Positions 1 through 8,497 of a stretch of DNA of 64,000 nt are shown in pieces. The DNA comes from JAIBBG01 sp043748015 (GTDB lineage Bacteria; Bacteroidota; Bacteroidia; Flavobacteriales_D; Sanyastnellaceae): assembly GCA_043748015.1 (NCBI GenBank), contig JAYTOA010000136.1, positions 29,045 through 93,044 on the forward strand. The letters run 5' to 3'. Position numbers and translations under genes: made by a program. The notes under the pieces were generated by a model. It did not search any database, was not told the origin of the DNA, and was given only the letters and a program-made list of their open reading frames with translations. Each line of letters begins with the position of its first letter. The first letter of the stretch is position 1.

Positions 1-642
1 TTAAGTCTCATGCTATCGCTATTTGTTTACATCGTCATCGTAAATGCAATCAATCTGATTGATGGCGTTGACGGTCTGGCCTCAGGAATTGGATTGATAG
101 CCAGCCTTGCCTTTGCGTTCTGGTTTTACAGAACCGGCGACCAACCACTGGCATTGTTGGCAATGGGTTTAGGAGGCTCGCTGCTTGGATTTCTGGTTTA
201 CAATTTTCAACCCGCAAAATTATTTATGGGAGATTCCGGATCGCTCATCATTGGTTTGGTCCTTTATGTGCTTGCTGTAAAAATGATTGAGTTTCCGGTG
301 AAGAGAATGATGATCATTATGAACCAGGTTCCCAAACCCGTTTTGGCAATGGCCATTCTTGCATATCCGCTCATAGACACGCTCAGAGTTTTTATACTGC
401 GCGCATCAAAAGGTCGGTCGCCATTTTCAGCGGATAAAAATCACATTCATCATAAACTTTTGTCGTTGGGATTATCACACAGACAAGTTTGTCTCGTGCT
501 CTACACTTTTTCAATCTTGTTGATTCTTCTCACTTTTATGACACCGGCCTATTCACCCAACATTGCCTTCATCATTGTGATGTCAGTGGCAACACTCAGT
601 TTGAATTCTGTGTTTCTTTTTAAATCAAAAGATCAGAAGTAA
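1..642 (+). CDS. Polyprenyl-phosphate N-acetylhexosamine-1-phosphate transferase (MraY/WecA/TagO family), 5' end cut by window
   Basis: Integral membrane enzyme of glycosyltransferase family 4, which moves a sugar-1-phosphate from a UDP-sugar to undecaprenyl phosphate and so starts synthesis of a surface polysaccharide. The frame is open from base 1, and about 213 codons are present against some 340-380 usual, so the start lies outside the window; the ATG at 10 is internal. Visible family motifs are the Asp-rich NLIDGVDGLASG, the FMGDSGS loop and the His-rich NHIHHKLLSLGLSH near the cytoplasmic C-terminus, with several hydrophobic spans between them. The motifs fit WecA/TagO-like enzymes better than MraY, and no peptidoglycan genes lie next to it. 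Family is certain; the sugar is not. Confidence 0.9.
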   Translation, partial: LSLMLSLFVYIVIVNAINLIDGVDGLASGIGLIASLAFAFWFYRTGDQPLALLAMGLGGSLLGFLVYNFQPAKLFMGDSGSLIIGLVLYVLAVKMIEFPVKRMMIIMNQVPKPVLAMAILAYPLIDTLRVFILRASKGRSPFSADKNHIHHKLLSLGLSHRQVCLVLYTFSILLILLTFMTPAYSPNIAFIIVMSVATLSLNSVFLFKSKDQK

Positions 643-656
643 ACCTTCCTTTCGCG

Positions 657-1838
657 TCAATTGAAATTAGGTACAGCGTAGGCTTTCACCATTTTGTCAT
701 CGATGGCTTTTGGAGAAAGAATCACCAATCGCTCGATGACATTCCTGAATTCTCTCACGTTGCCCGACCATTTTAAATCCTGCAATGCTTTCAAAGCGGA
801 GGCTGTAATTTCTTTTTTCGGTTGCCCATATTCTTCAGAAATCACATTGAGAAAATGGTCTGCCAACAGCGGAATGTCGTCCTTTCTTTCGTTGAGTGAG
901 GGAACGCGAATTACGATTACAGACAATCTATGGTACAAGTCTTCGCGAAAATTTCCTGCCTCAATTTCCTTCCGAAGATCTTTATTGGTAGCTGCAAAAA
1001 CGCGCACGTTCACTTTAAAATCTTTATCACCACCCACACGAGTAATTTTACTTTCCTGCAAAGCGCGCAAAACTTTCGCTTGTGCAGAAAGCGACATATC
1101 ACCGATCTCATCGAGGAAAAGCGTTCCGTTATCTGCCAGTTCAAATTTTCCTTGTCTCGTCTTGATAGCTGAAGTGAAGGCGCCCTTTTCATGTCCGAAC
1201 AATTCGCTTTCGATTAACTCAGAAGGAATTGCCGCACAATTCACTTCGATGAACGCATTTGCAGCTCTTTCGCTTTTTTCGTGAAGTTGTCGCGCAACAA
1301 GTTCTTTTCCTGATCCGTTGCCACCAGTGATGAGCACACGAGCTTCAGTAGGAGCAACCGTATCAATCAACTTTTTGATCTCACCAATCGACGCACTTTC
1401 ACCAACGATGTTTGAGCCAAGAACCTTATTCACCTTGCGTCGCAAAGTCTTCGTTTCCTTTTCGAGTGTGTGTTGGTTACAAGCGTTGCGTACAGTCACA
1501 AGAATGCGGTTAAGATCAAGCGGCTTTTGAATAAAATCATAAGCGCCCTTCTTCAAAGCATCCACAGCGGTTTCCACATTTCCATGACCCGTGATGATCA
1601 CCACAGGAGTTTCGATACCCTTTTCCTTCAACTTCGAAAGCACTTCGATACCGTCCATTCGCGGCATTTTTATATCACAAAAAATAAGGTCGAACGATTC
1701 CTTGTCCACCAGTTTCAGTGCTGAAGGTCCATCCTCAGCTTCCTTCACTTCAAAAGATTCATACTCGAGAATTTCCTTGAGTGCTTTCCGAATAGCGGGT
1801 TCGTCGTCAATAATGAGAATGCGTGGCATATTTTTCAT
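657..1838 (-). CDS. NtrC-type response regulator: receiver plus sigma-54 AAA+ domain, no DNA-binding domain
   Basis: The N-terminal receiver (residues about 5-120) has the acidic pair DDE, the phospho-acceptor in FCDIKMPRMDG and the conserved Lys in IQKPLD. The central AAA+ domain (about 145-375) has Walker A GGNGSGKE, Walker B GTLFLDEIGD and the GNVREFRN sensor II region. Two things are odd. The sigma-54-contacting loop, normally GAFTGA, reads GAFTSA. The protein also stops about 15 residues after the AAA+ domain (ending AVPNFN), so the Fis-type helix-turn-helix is missing. It may act without specific DNA binding or may have lost sigma-54 activation. The start could be the ATG at 1838 or the Met three codons later. 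It diverges from the receptor-phosphatase gene. The family is certain, the activity is not. Confidence 0.93.
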   Translation of the reverse strand: MKNMPRILIIDDEPAIRKALKEILEYESFEVKEAEDGPSALKLVDKESFDLIFCDIKMPRMDGIEVLSKLKEKGIETPVVIITGHGNVETAVDALKKGAYDFIQKPLDLNRILVTVRNACNQHTLEKETKTLRRKVNKVLGSNIVGESASIGEIKKLIDTVAPTEARVLITGGNGSGKELVARQLHEKSERAANAFIEVNCAAIPSELIESELFGHEKGAFTSAIKTRQGKFELADNGTLFLDEIGDMSLSAQAKVLRALQESKITRVGGDKDFKVNVRVFAATNKDLRKEIEAGNFREDLYHRLSVIVIRVPSLNERKDDIPLLADHFLNVISEEYGQPKKEITASALKALQDLKWSGNVREFRNVIERLVILSPKAIDDKMVKAYAVPNFN

Positions 1839-1853
1839 TTCAATGTGTATCGG

Positions 1854-1861
1854 CGAAAATA
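1854..1861 (-). promoter_or_regulatory. Bacteroidota-type -7 element (TATTTTCG)
   Basis: TAnnTTcG match on the minus strand, 15 bases before the start codon of the NtrC-type regulator. Consistent with the primary sigma factor promoter of this phylum; inferred from motif and position only. Confidence 0.5.
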
Positions 1862-1985
1862 GATTTTAAGGATGGAAATCGCGCTATGAAAAAACTCCGC
1901 CCTCATGGAACCTCCAATCGATATTCACGTATAAATTTTTTCATACCACCCAAATTTGCTATCCGTTAAAAAATATTCAGGCAAA

Positions 1986-4097
1986 ATGAAGCGCTTAGGA
2001 AGCACATTCATATTCCTGTTACCGGCAATCATGATTGTCGGTGCCTTCATTGTGTGCGGAAGAATTTTTATTCCGAAATCCAACGGATATCGGGCAATCA
2101 CGAAGGACGCCATCCAATACTTGGAAGACGATAAGAAGGTGTTGCATGCCCTGGAAATATTCAGCTTAAGAAATGAATTCCAATCATTGCCAAACGGTAG
2201 CGACGATCCGAACTTTGGATTCAGCAACAGCAATGTCTGGCTAAAATTCACGATTGACCCGGTTCTGCTACCGCACGGTTGCAACATTCTTCAGGTAAAC
2301 AATCCCTTGCTGAATGAAATTGAATTGTATGAGCTCACGCAAAATGGTCCAGCACTCATGTCCATCACGGGCGATGCAGTTCCTTTTCACTCACGACCTC
2401 TTGATAGCAGGGTATTCAGGTTTCCGATAGGATTCAAAAACAATTTGCCTTCAACATTCCTCTTGAAAATCAACAGTGGCGGAGAGCAAATGCTTGCACC
2501 GTTGAGTGTTTGGAATCAGGAGACACTTGCGGAAAAAGATTATCAGGACAATTTGATGCGCGGTTGCTATTTCGGATTGATCACTTTCGTGTTGTTGTTC
2601 ACATTGTTTCTGTATCTAAGATTGCGGGAGCAATCATCGCTGTATTATGTGCATTACAATTTCAATTTGTTGCTCTTGCAATTTGCATTGAGTGGTTATG
2701 CGTTTCAGTTTTTGTGGCCGTCGATACCTTATTTCGCAAATGTCGCCACGCCCTTTTTCGCATCTCTCTCAATACTTGCGCTGCTTAAATTTTCGCAAAA
2801 CTTCCTTCAGCTCAAAGACTTTTTCCCAAAGGTGAATGCAATATTTACGAAGCTGGGATATGTTGTGATTGCAAATGCATTGCTCGCATTGATCTGGACA
2901 GAGCGAACTTTTTTCATCAGTGTAATTACGATCAACATCATTGCATTGCTGCTCAACTTCGCCATTATACCTGTTGCAATCGCAGTGTTGAGAAAAAACT
3001 TCAAGCCTGCGAAATTCTTCTTGATAGGATTTATCACACTTGTCATCACTGTATTCGGATTCATTGCCACCAATCTTGGATTGATTAAAAACGAATTCTA
3101 TGCCGACTATGGATTGTTGATAGGAAGCGCAGCCGAAGTTGTACTGCTTTCATTTGCGGTTGTGGATCGCTTCAGAAGTTTTAAAGAGCAAGCGATTGAA
3201 AGCTTGCAAGAGCTCAACAAACTGGAACGTGAACAAAATGAAGTGTTGGAACGAACAGTTATAGAGCGGACGGAAGAAATCGTATTGCAGAATTCAAAAC
3301 TTGAAGCACAGCAAGAAGAAATTCTCAGCAGCATTCGCTATGCAGAGCGCATACAAAAAAATCTACTTCCAACGTCCGAAGAAATGCAGCGATTGTTTCC
3401 CGAATCGTTTGTATTCTATCAACCCAAAGACATTGTGAGCGGCGATTTTTATTGGATTGGTCAAACGAAACTCAACGGAATAGATGGTCCGGCACACGAT
3501 GTAACATTGCTCGCAGCAGGAGATTGCACCGGACATGGTGTTCCCGGAGCGATGGTGAGTGTGATGGGTTGTAATCTTTTGAGAGAAACGTTGCAGCAAC
3601 ATCCCGAAGCGTCACCGGATGAAATGTTGCGCGAAATTGATGCGCGATTGAAGCAAACGATGACAGCGCATGACAGCATTTACACCAGTGATGGAATGGA
3701 CATGGTGCTATGTGCATTTCAACATGATACCATGGAATTGCGAGTTGCAGGCGCCAATAATGATGTGCTCATTTGGAACGGCGTGGACTTCACAACATTG
3801 AAAGGAACCGCACGTGCCATTGGAGCGCGTCACACAAACGAGCTGAGTGAATTTAAACTTAGTACAGCGCAACTTTCATCAGGCAATGTAGTTTATGCAT
3901 TTACAGATGGCTTCGCAGATCAATTTGGTGGTGAGAAAAACAAGAAATTGAAAATCGCCGGTCTGAAGAAATTATTGATGGAAATTGTACAATTACCAAT
4001 GGATGCGCAGAAAGAAATTGTCAGTAGTTATTTTCAAACATGGAAAGGTGATAACGATCAGATCGATGATGTTTGCCTCATTGCAGTAAAAGTCTAA
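1986..4097 (+). CDS. 7TM receptor (7TMR-DISM) fused to a SpoIIE/PP2C-type serine phosphatase
   Basis: Predicted inner-membrane signalling protein of about 703 residues. After an N-terminal hydrophobic segment comes a periplasmic 7TMR-DISMED2-like ligand domain (about 30-185), then seven closely spaced membrane helices (about 190-390), a Glu-rich coiled coil (about 400-450) and a C-terminal SpoIIE/PP2C phosphatase with GDFYW, AAGDCTGHGVPGAMVS and AFTDGFADQFGG as the metal-binding segments. I chose the ATG at 1986; the frame can be extended ten codons to a TTG at 1956, but a CAAATTTG promoter-like sequence overlaps that codon. Such proteins usually dephosphorylate an STAS-type anti-anti-sigma protein, but no STAS or kinase gene is near, so the substrate is unknown. 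It ends two bases before the convergent NlpC/P60 gene. Confidence 0.93.
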   Translation: MKRLGSTFIFLLPAIMIVGAFIVCGRIFIPKSNGYRAITKDAIQYLEDDKKVLHALEIFSLRNEFQSLPNGSDDPNFGFSNSNVWLKFTIDPVLLPHGCNILQVNNPLLNEIELYELTQNGPALMSITGDAVPFHSRPLDSRVFRFPIGFKNNLPSTFLLKINSGGEQMLAPLSVWNQETLAEKDYQDNLMRGCYFGLITFVLLFTLFLYLRLREQSSLYYVHYNFNLLLLQFALSGYAFQFLWPSIPYFANVATPFFASLSILALLKFSQNFLQLKDFFPKVNAIFTKLGYVVIANALLALIWTERTFFISVITINIIALLLNFAIIPVAIAVLRKNFKPAKFFLIGFITLVITVFGFIATNLGLIKNEFYADYGLLIGSAAEVVLLSFAVVDRFRSFKEQAIESLQELNKLEREQNEVLERTVIERTEEIVLQNSKLEAQQEEILSSIRYAERIQKNLLPTSEEMQRLFPESFVFYQPKDIVSGDFYWIGQTKLNGIDGPAHDVTLLAAGDCTGHGVPGAMVSVMGCNLLRETLQQHPEASPDEMLREIDARLKQTMTAHDSIYTSDGMDMVLCAFQHDTMELRVAGANNDVLIWNGVDFTTLKGTARAIGARHTNELSEFKLSTAQLSSGNVVYAFTDGFADQFGGEKNKKLKIAGLKKLLMEIVQLPMDAQKEIVSSYFQTWKGDNDQIDDVCLIAVKV

Positions 4098-4099
4098 AA

Positions 4100-4624
4100 T
4101 CAGTCTTTAGTAAGTACGGAAATTCTACCGGCGCGGATGAATCTCTTTCGGAAATAATCGGAATTCTCATAAACTTCTACGAGTACACCGGCTTGTACCG
4201 TAGCGTGAATCATGGTAACAGAAGTATTATCCACAGCTTTCACTATGGCCACGTGACCAATACTCTTTTTCGAAACTTTTCTACCCGAGAAAAAGAGAAG
4301 ATCACCGGGTTGCAATTTTTTCCATTTCACATTCTCGCACATTTCTGCAATGCCGCCACTGGTATGAGGAAGCTTTACTCCGTATTTCCCATAAACATGC
4401 ATGACAAACCCCGAGCAGTCAAAGGATTTTGGACCGCAAGATCCGAATCCATATTTACAACCAGTGAAAGTTTGCGCATAGGTTAAAACGCTGTCAACCA
4501 TTGATGTATTCGCAATGGTTACATAAGCAGAATCCGGATAAGCTACGGTGAGGGAATCGGTCTGACCGAAAAATTTCCCGTGAATAAATAACAATGAGAG
4601 AATAAAAATCAGCTTATGGTACAT
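4100..4624 (-). CDS. Secreted NlpC/P60 family cell-wall peptidase (C40)
   Basis: Predicted cysteine peptidase that cuts peptidoglycan stem peptides. A signal peptide (MYHKLIFILSLLFIHGKFFG) precedes the catalytic domain. The Cys is in FDCSGF, the His in IGHVAIV and the third polar residue is probably the His of MIHAT; the GDLLFF segment is also typical. An upstream Met at 4693 would give a longer protein, but the Met at 4624 places the signal peptide at the very N-terminus and lies 4 bases after a strong -7 element, so I take that start. At about 174 residues it is a minimal single-domain form with no binding modules. It diverges from uvrD and converges with the phosphatase gene. Confidence 0.93.
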   Translation of the reverse strand: MYHKLIFILSLLFIHGKFFGQTDSLTVAYPDSAYVTIANTSMVDSVLTYAQTFTGCKYGFGSCGPKSFDCSGFVMHVYGKYGVKLPHTSGGIAEMCENVKWKKLQPGDLLFFSGRKVSKKSIGHVAIVKAVDNTSVTMIHATVQAGVLVEVYENSDYFRKRFIRAGRISVLTKD

Positions 4625-4628
4625 GCTG

Positions 4629-4636
4629 CAAAAGTA
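4629..4636 (-). promoter_or_regulatory. -7 element TACTTTTG for the NlpC/P60 gene
   Basis: Perfect TAnnTTTG on the minus strand with only 4 bases between it and the ATG at 4624, so transcription would begin at or next to the start codon. A matching element on the plus strand serves uvrD 62 bases away. Confidence 0.6.
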
Positions 4637-4697
4637 ACTCGTTGAAAAAGGTCGTATTTGTTTGCATTCACAACGAGGAAGGAGGAGGCACAAACTT

Positions 4698-4705
4698 TAC
4701 TTTTG
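4698..4705 (+). promoter_or_regulatory. -7 element TACTTTTG for uvrD
   Basis: Perfect TAnnTTTG, 4 bases before a GTG start at 4710. It rules out the upstream ATG at 4662 as the start, because that codon would lie upstream of the transcript. Confidence 0.6.
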
Positions 4706-4709
4706 CAGG

Positions 4710-7061
4710 GTGAATCAAGACATCGACTTTCTATTAGAATTGAATGACGCGCAGCGTGAAGCAGCGTCACACGTGCAAGGTCCGCTGATGGTAATTGCCG
4801 GGGCAGGATCGGGAAAAACGAGGGTACTCACCTATCGCATCGCTAATCTGATTAAACAAGGAGTTGATCCATTTCAGATTCTCTCGCTCACTTTCACCAA
4901 CAAAGCAGCGAAGGAAATGAAGAAACGCATTGGCGCACTTGTAGGTGAGCATGAAGCGCGAAACATTTGGATGGGCACGTTTCACAGCGTGTTTGCGCGT
5001 ATCCTTCGCATGGAATGTGACAAGCTCAACTACCCGAAAAACTTCTCCATTTACGATACAGCTGATTCAAAAAATCTCATCAAAGACATCTTGAAAGAGA
5101 TGGGGCTCGATGACAAAATCTATAAGCCGGGCGTTGTTTACAATAGAATTTCTTCTTGCAAAAACAATTTGGTTTCATCGCAGGATTATGCGGGAAATAC
5201 AGAAATTATTGCCGAAGATCGTTCCAGTGGTAGACCTCAGATGAATGAAATCTACACCGCATACAATATGCGCCTTTTCAAAGCAGGCGCGATGGATTTC
5301 GATGATTTGTTGTTCAAGACCAATCAACTGCTGCGCGACTTTCCTGAGGTCTTGCACAAATACCAGCACAAGTTTCATTACATACTTGTAGACGAGTATC
5401 AAGACACAAATTTTTCTCAATACCTCATCATCAAACAACTGGGTGCAGCCTTCGAAAACGTATGTGTGGTTGGTGACGATGCACAAAGTATCTATGCTTT
5501 CCGTGGAGCGAACATTCAGAATATTCTCAACTTCAGAAAAGACTATCCCGAATTTTCACTTTATAAGCTTGAGCAGAATTATAGAAGCACCAAAACAATT
5601 GTAGAAGCAGCAAACAGCATCATTGCCAAGAACAAAGATCAGATCCAGAAGGATGTGTGGACGCACAACGATCAAGGTTCGATGATCAAAGTTCATCGCG
5701 CATTGTCCGACAACGACGAAGGAAATTTTGTAGCCAATCACATTTATTCGACCTCGTCTGAAGAAGGCGCTCAACCCAATGATTTTGGTATTCTTTACAG
5801 AACGAATGCGCAGAGCAGGTCATTCGAGGAAGCATTGCGCAAGCTCAACATTCCCTATAAAATTTATGGCGGTTTAAGTTTTTATCAGCGCAAAGAAATC
5901 AAGGATCTCATTTCCTATTTCCGCCTTGTTTGTAATCACAACGATGAGGAATCGATGAAGCGCATCATCAATTACCCCAAGCGCGGAATCGGTGATACAA
6001 CGATCAATAAATTGGTTGTCGGCGCATCAGAACGCGAGATCAGCATTTGGGAGATGATTGATCGTGCGCATGAGACAGGACTGAGCGGTGGCACTATGCA
6101 CAAGGTGAATGAGTTTGTGATCATGATGAAAAGTTTCGCAACACAGCTCGAAACGAAAAACGCATACGACCTTGGTCATCAGATAGCAAGCGAGTGCGGA
6201 TTGCTCAAAGATCTCTATTCAGACAGAACGCCTGAAGGAGTTTCTCGTTATGAAAACATCCAGGAATTGCTCAATGGTATGAAGGAATTCAGTGATCGCG
6301 TTGATGAGGAATTTCCGGACAGGATCAATACGCTGAGTGATTTTCTGATTGATGTCGCGCTTTTGACAGACATTGAAAAACCGGATGAAAGCGATGAAGG
6401 AAAAGTATCGTTGATGACGATTCACTCAGCTAAAGGACTAGAATTTCCATACGTTTATGTCGTTGGATTGGAAGAAAATCTCTTTCCATCGCAGCTCAGC
6501 ATCAACTCAAGAGAAGAACTTGAAGAAGAGCGTCGACTTTTTTATGTAGCTTTGACTCGTGCAGAGAAAAAAGCAACGCTCAGCTACGCCTTGACGCGAT
6601 ATCGTTGGGGCCAATTACAATATTGTGAACCATCACGTTTCATCGAAGAAATCGATGAACAATATCTAGAACTACCCATGGCAGAAAAACCCGCATCGCC
6701 GAAAGTTGATTTCAACAATGCCCGCTCAGGATTTTACAATCGTGAATCCAAAGCAGACTACCCTATTGGCCAATCACCAAGTCGCACTTTACCCAAACCC
6801 AATGTTCCGGTCACACCATTTGTACCACCAAAGAATTTCCGCAAACTTAATGTGAGACCGGTTACACAACCGGAGAACGTAGAATCGTTTGCAAATGCCG
6901 GCGAAATTCAAACAGGCGTTGAAGTCATGCATGAGAAATTCGGCCGAGGAAAAGTGCTAACGGTAGAGGGCAATGCGCCTGATCTCAAAGCCACCATCTT
7001 CTTTCCTTCCGCAGGTCAAAAGCAATTGCTCTTGAAATTTGCGAAGCTGAAAGTGATGTAA
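4710..7061 (+). CDS. UvrD/PcrA-type superfamily 1 DNA helicase
   Basis: ATP-driven 3'-5' helicase of nucleotide excision and mismatch repair and replication-fork maintenance, about 783 residues, the usual length. SF1A motifs are all present: the Q-motif region LNDAQREA, Walker A GAGSGKT, motif II DEYQDTN, motif III VVGDDAQSIYAFRG, motif IV LEQNYRST, motif V TIHSAKGLEFPYVYVVGLEE and motif VI LFYVALTRAEK. The C-terminus holds the small PcrA/UvrD tail domain (about 740-783) that in PcrA contacts RNA polymerase. I use the GTG at 4710: it lies just after a -7 element, and the next Met would cut into the Q-motif region. Whether this is the uvrD or the pcrA orthologue cannot be settled from sequence alone. 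Confidence 0.97.
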   Translation: MNQDIDFLLELNDAQREAASHVQGPLMVIAGAGSGKTRVLTYRIANLIKQGVDPFQILSLTFTNKAAKEMKKRIGALVGEHEARNIWMGTFHSVFARILRMECDKLNYPKNFSIYDTADSKNLIKDILKEMGLDDKIYKPGVVYNRISSCKNNLVSSQDYAGNTEIIAEDRSSGRPQMNEIYTAYNMRLFKAGAMDFDDLLFKTNQLLRDFPEVLHKYQHKFHYILVDEYQDTNFSQYLIIKQLGAAFENVCVVGDDAQSIYAFRGANIQNILNFRKDYPEFSLYKLEQNYRSTKTIVEAANSIIAKNKDQIQKDVWTHNDQGSMIKVHRALSDNDEGNFVANHIYSTSSEEGAQPNDFGILYRTNAQSRSFEEALRKLNIPYKIYGGLSFYQRKEIKDLISYFRLVCNHNDEESMKRIINYPKRGIGDTTINKLVVGASEREISIWEMIDRAHETGLSGGTMHKVNEFVIMMKSFATQLETKNAYDLGHQIASECGLLKDLYSDRTPEGVSRYENIQELLNGMKEFSDRVDEEFPDRINTLSDFLIDVALLTDIEKPDESDEGKVSLMTIHSAKGLEFPYVYVVGLEENLFPSQLSINSREELEEERRLFYVALTRAEKKATLSYALTRYRWGQLQYCEPSRFIEEIDEQYLELPMAEKPASPKVDFNNARSGFYNRESKADYPIGQSPSRTLPKPNVPVTPFVPPKNFRKLNVRPVTQPENVESFANAGEIQTGVEVMHEKFGRGKVLTVEGNAPDLKATIFFPSAGQKQLLLKFAKLKVM

Positions 7062-7101
7062 CAAGCTCTCAGAACATTTATGACATCATCTTTCACCATC
7101 A

Positions 7102-7109
7102 TACATTTG
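7102..7109 (+). promoter_or_regulatory. -7 element TACATTTG for GGGP synthase
   Basis: Perfect TAnnTTTG, 5 bases before the GTG at 7115 and 8 before the ATG at 7118, so the message would have almost no leader. Confidence 0.55.
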
Positions 7110-7114
7110 TCGAA

Positions 7115-7855
7115 GTGATGTCATTTTTGGAATCGATAATTCAATTGCGCAAGGCCGGTAAAAAAGCCCTGGCCGTGCTCATTGATCCTGATAAAATAAA
7201 AGACGATAAGTCTTTGAATACGCTGATGGAACTCATCCATCACAGCAAAGTTGATTTCGTTTTCATCGGTGGCAGTTTACTCATTGGCAATAATTTTCAT
7301 GCATGTGTAAAAAAAGTGAAAGCCTTGTGCGAACTTCCAGTGATACTTTTCCCCGGTAGTCCTTCGCAAATAGCTGAAGACGCAGATGCAATTTTGCTCC
7401 TTTCACTTATTTCCGGTAGAAATGCAGAACTTTTGATTGGGCAGCATGTCATTGCTGCACCACAATTGAAGCGTTCAGGTCTCGAAATAATTCCTACAGG
7501 ATACATGCTTGTTGATTGCGGAAGGGCCACAACAGCTTCGTATGTGAGTCAGACTTTTCCTCTGCCCTGGAATAAACCGGAGATAGCAGCTGCCACAGCC
7601 ATTGCAGGAGAAATGCTTGGGCTTCGCACCATCTATCTCGATGGAGGTAGCGGAGCGGAAAAACCCATTTCAACTGAAATGATTCATGCGGTTCGTATCG
7701 CAGTTGATCTTCCAATTATTGTAGGTGGCGGAATACGCGATGAAGACCAGGCCAGATCCATTTATGCCTCAGGTGCGGACGTGATTGTAATTGGAACTGC
7801 TTTCGAAGAAGCGCCGGAACTACTTTTTTCTTTATCTCAGTCGAGATACATTTGA
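7115..7855 (+). CDS. Geranylgeranylglyceryl / heptaprenylglyceryl phosphate synthase (PcrB-like)
   Basis: TIM-barrel prenyltransferase that joins sn-glycerol-1-phosphate to a long polyprenyl diphosphate by an ether bond. About 246 residues, full length. The N-terminal LIDPDK, the substrate segment YLDGGSGAEKPIS and the phosphate-binding pair VGGGIRDEDQA and VIVIGTAFEE are the family signatures. The start is GTG at 7115 or ATG at 7118. Bacteroidota homologues of the group II type have been shown to make GGGP, the first ether lipid precursor of archaea. No glycerol-1-phosphate dehydrogenase gene lies in the window, so the source of the glycerol-1-phosphate is not shown here. Placed just downstream of uvrD. 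Confidence 0.93.
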   Translation: MMSFLESIIQLRKAGKKALAVLIDPDKIKDDKSLNTLMELIHHSKVDFVFIGGSLLIGNNFHACVKKVKALCELPVILFPGSPSQIAEDADAILLLSLISGRNAELLIGQHVIAAPQLKRSGLEIIPTGYMLVDCGRATTASYVSQTFPLPWNKPEIAAATAIAGEMLGLRTIYLDGGSGAEKPISTEMIHAVRIAVDLPIIVGGGIRDEDQARSIYASGADVIVIGTAFEEAPELLFSLSQSRYI

Positions 7856-7915
7856 TGTGAATTGCGATTACGCATTTCATTCCATCTTGAATATAAATTT
7901 TAAGTCACAATCATT

Positions 7916-8443
7916 ATGATCACACGACCTTTCAATATCAAAAAATGGATCGAAGAAAACCGCGATTTATTGAAGCCTCCTGTCGGTAATAAAAATCTTT
8001 ACAAAGACGCGGGTGATTATCTGGTGATGGTAGTTGGTGGACCCAATGCACGAAAAGACTATCACTTCAATGAAACAGAAGAATTGTTCTATCAGCTCGA
8101 AGGAGATATTGAAGTAGGTATTCAGGAAGACGGAAAAGCTGTGGACATCGTAATAAAAGAAGGCGAAATGTTTTTGCTTCCTGCAAATGTTCCGCATCAA
8201 CCGCGACGAGGACCAAATACAGTTGGTCTTGTGATTGAGTGCAAGCGCGCAGATCGCGAAATGATTGACGGATTGCAGTGGTATTGTGAAAAGTGCAACA
8301 ATATGCTTCATGAATACAAATTCGTATTGAATGATGTTGAGAAGGATTTCCTTCCTCGCTTCAGAGATTTTTATGCCTCCGAGGAATTGCGCACATGCAA
8401 AAAATGCGGTCATCTGATGGAAACTGACCCTCGTTTTGTTTAA
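7916..8443 (+). CDS. nbaC: 3-hydroxyanthranilate 3,4-dioxygenase
   Basis: Cupin-fold, Fe(II)-dependent ring-cleaving enzyme that turns 3-hydroxyanthranilate into the semialdehyde that closes to quinolinate, in the kynurenine route from tryptophan to NAD. The 175-residue length is that of the bacterial form. The first cupin motif carries His and Glu in YHFNETEELFYQLEGD, and the second has VPHQPRRGPN. A C-terminal rubredoxin-like metal site is formed by CEKC and CKKC, as in the structurally known bacterial enzymes. It stands alone: no kynureninase, kynurenine monooxygenase or quinolinate phosphoribosyltransferase gene is in view. Confidence 0.96.
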   Translation: MITRPFNIKKWIEENRDLLKPPVGNKNLYKDAGDYLVMVVGGPNARKDYHFNETEELFYQLEGDIEVGIQEDGKAVDIVIKEGEMFLLPANVPHQPRRGPNTVGLVIECKRADREMIDGLQWYCEKCNNMLHEYKFVLNDVEKDFLPRFRDFYASEELRTCKKCGHLMETDPRFV

Positions 8444-8497
8444 CCGAATTGTGCAACCAATTCCTGCCTGTGCAGTCTTTCATACTGTTCTAATCCA

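Noticed and set aside
694..1724. Open frames on the plus strand inside the NtrC-type regulator
   Set aside because: They are antisense to a clear AAA+ gene and show no family motifs or promoter; these are shadow frames.
4228..4236. TTATCCACA inside the NlpC/P60 gene
   Set aside because: A DnaA box within a coding region without clustering; about one such 9-mer is expected by chance in this length, so no origin is inferred.
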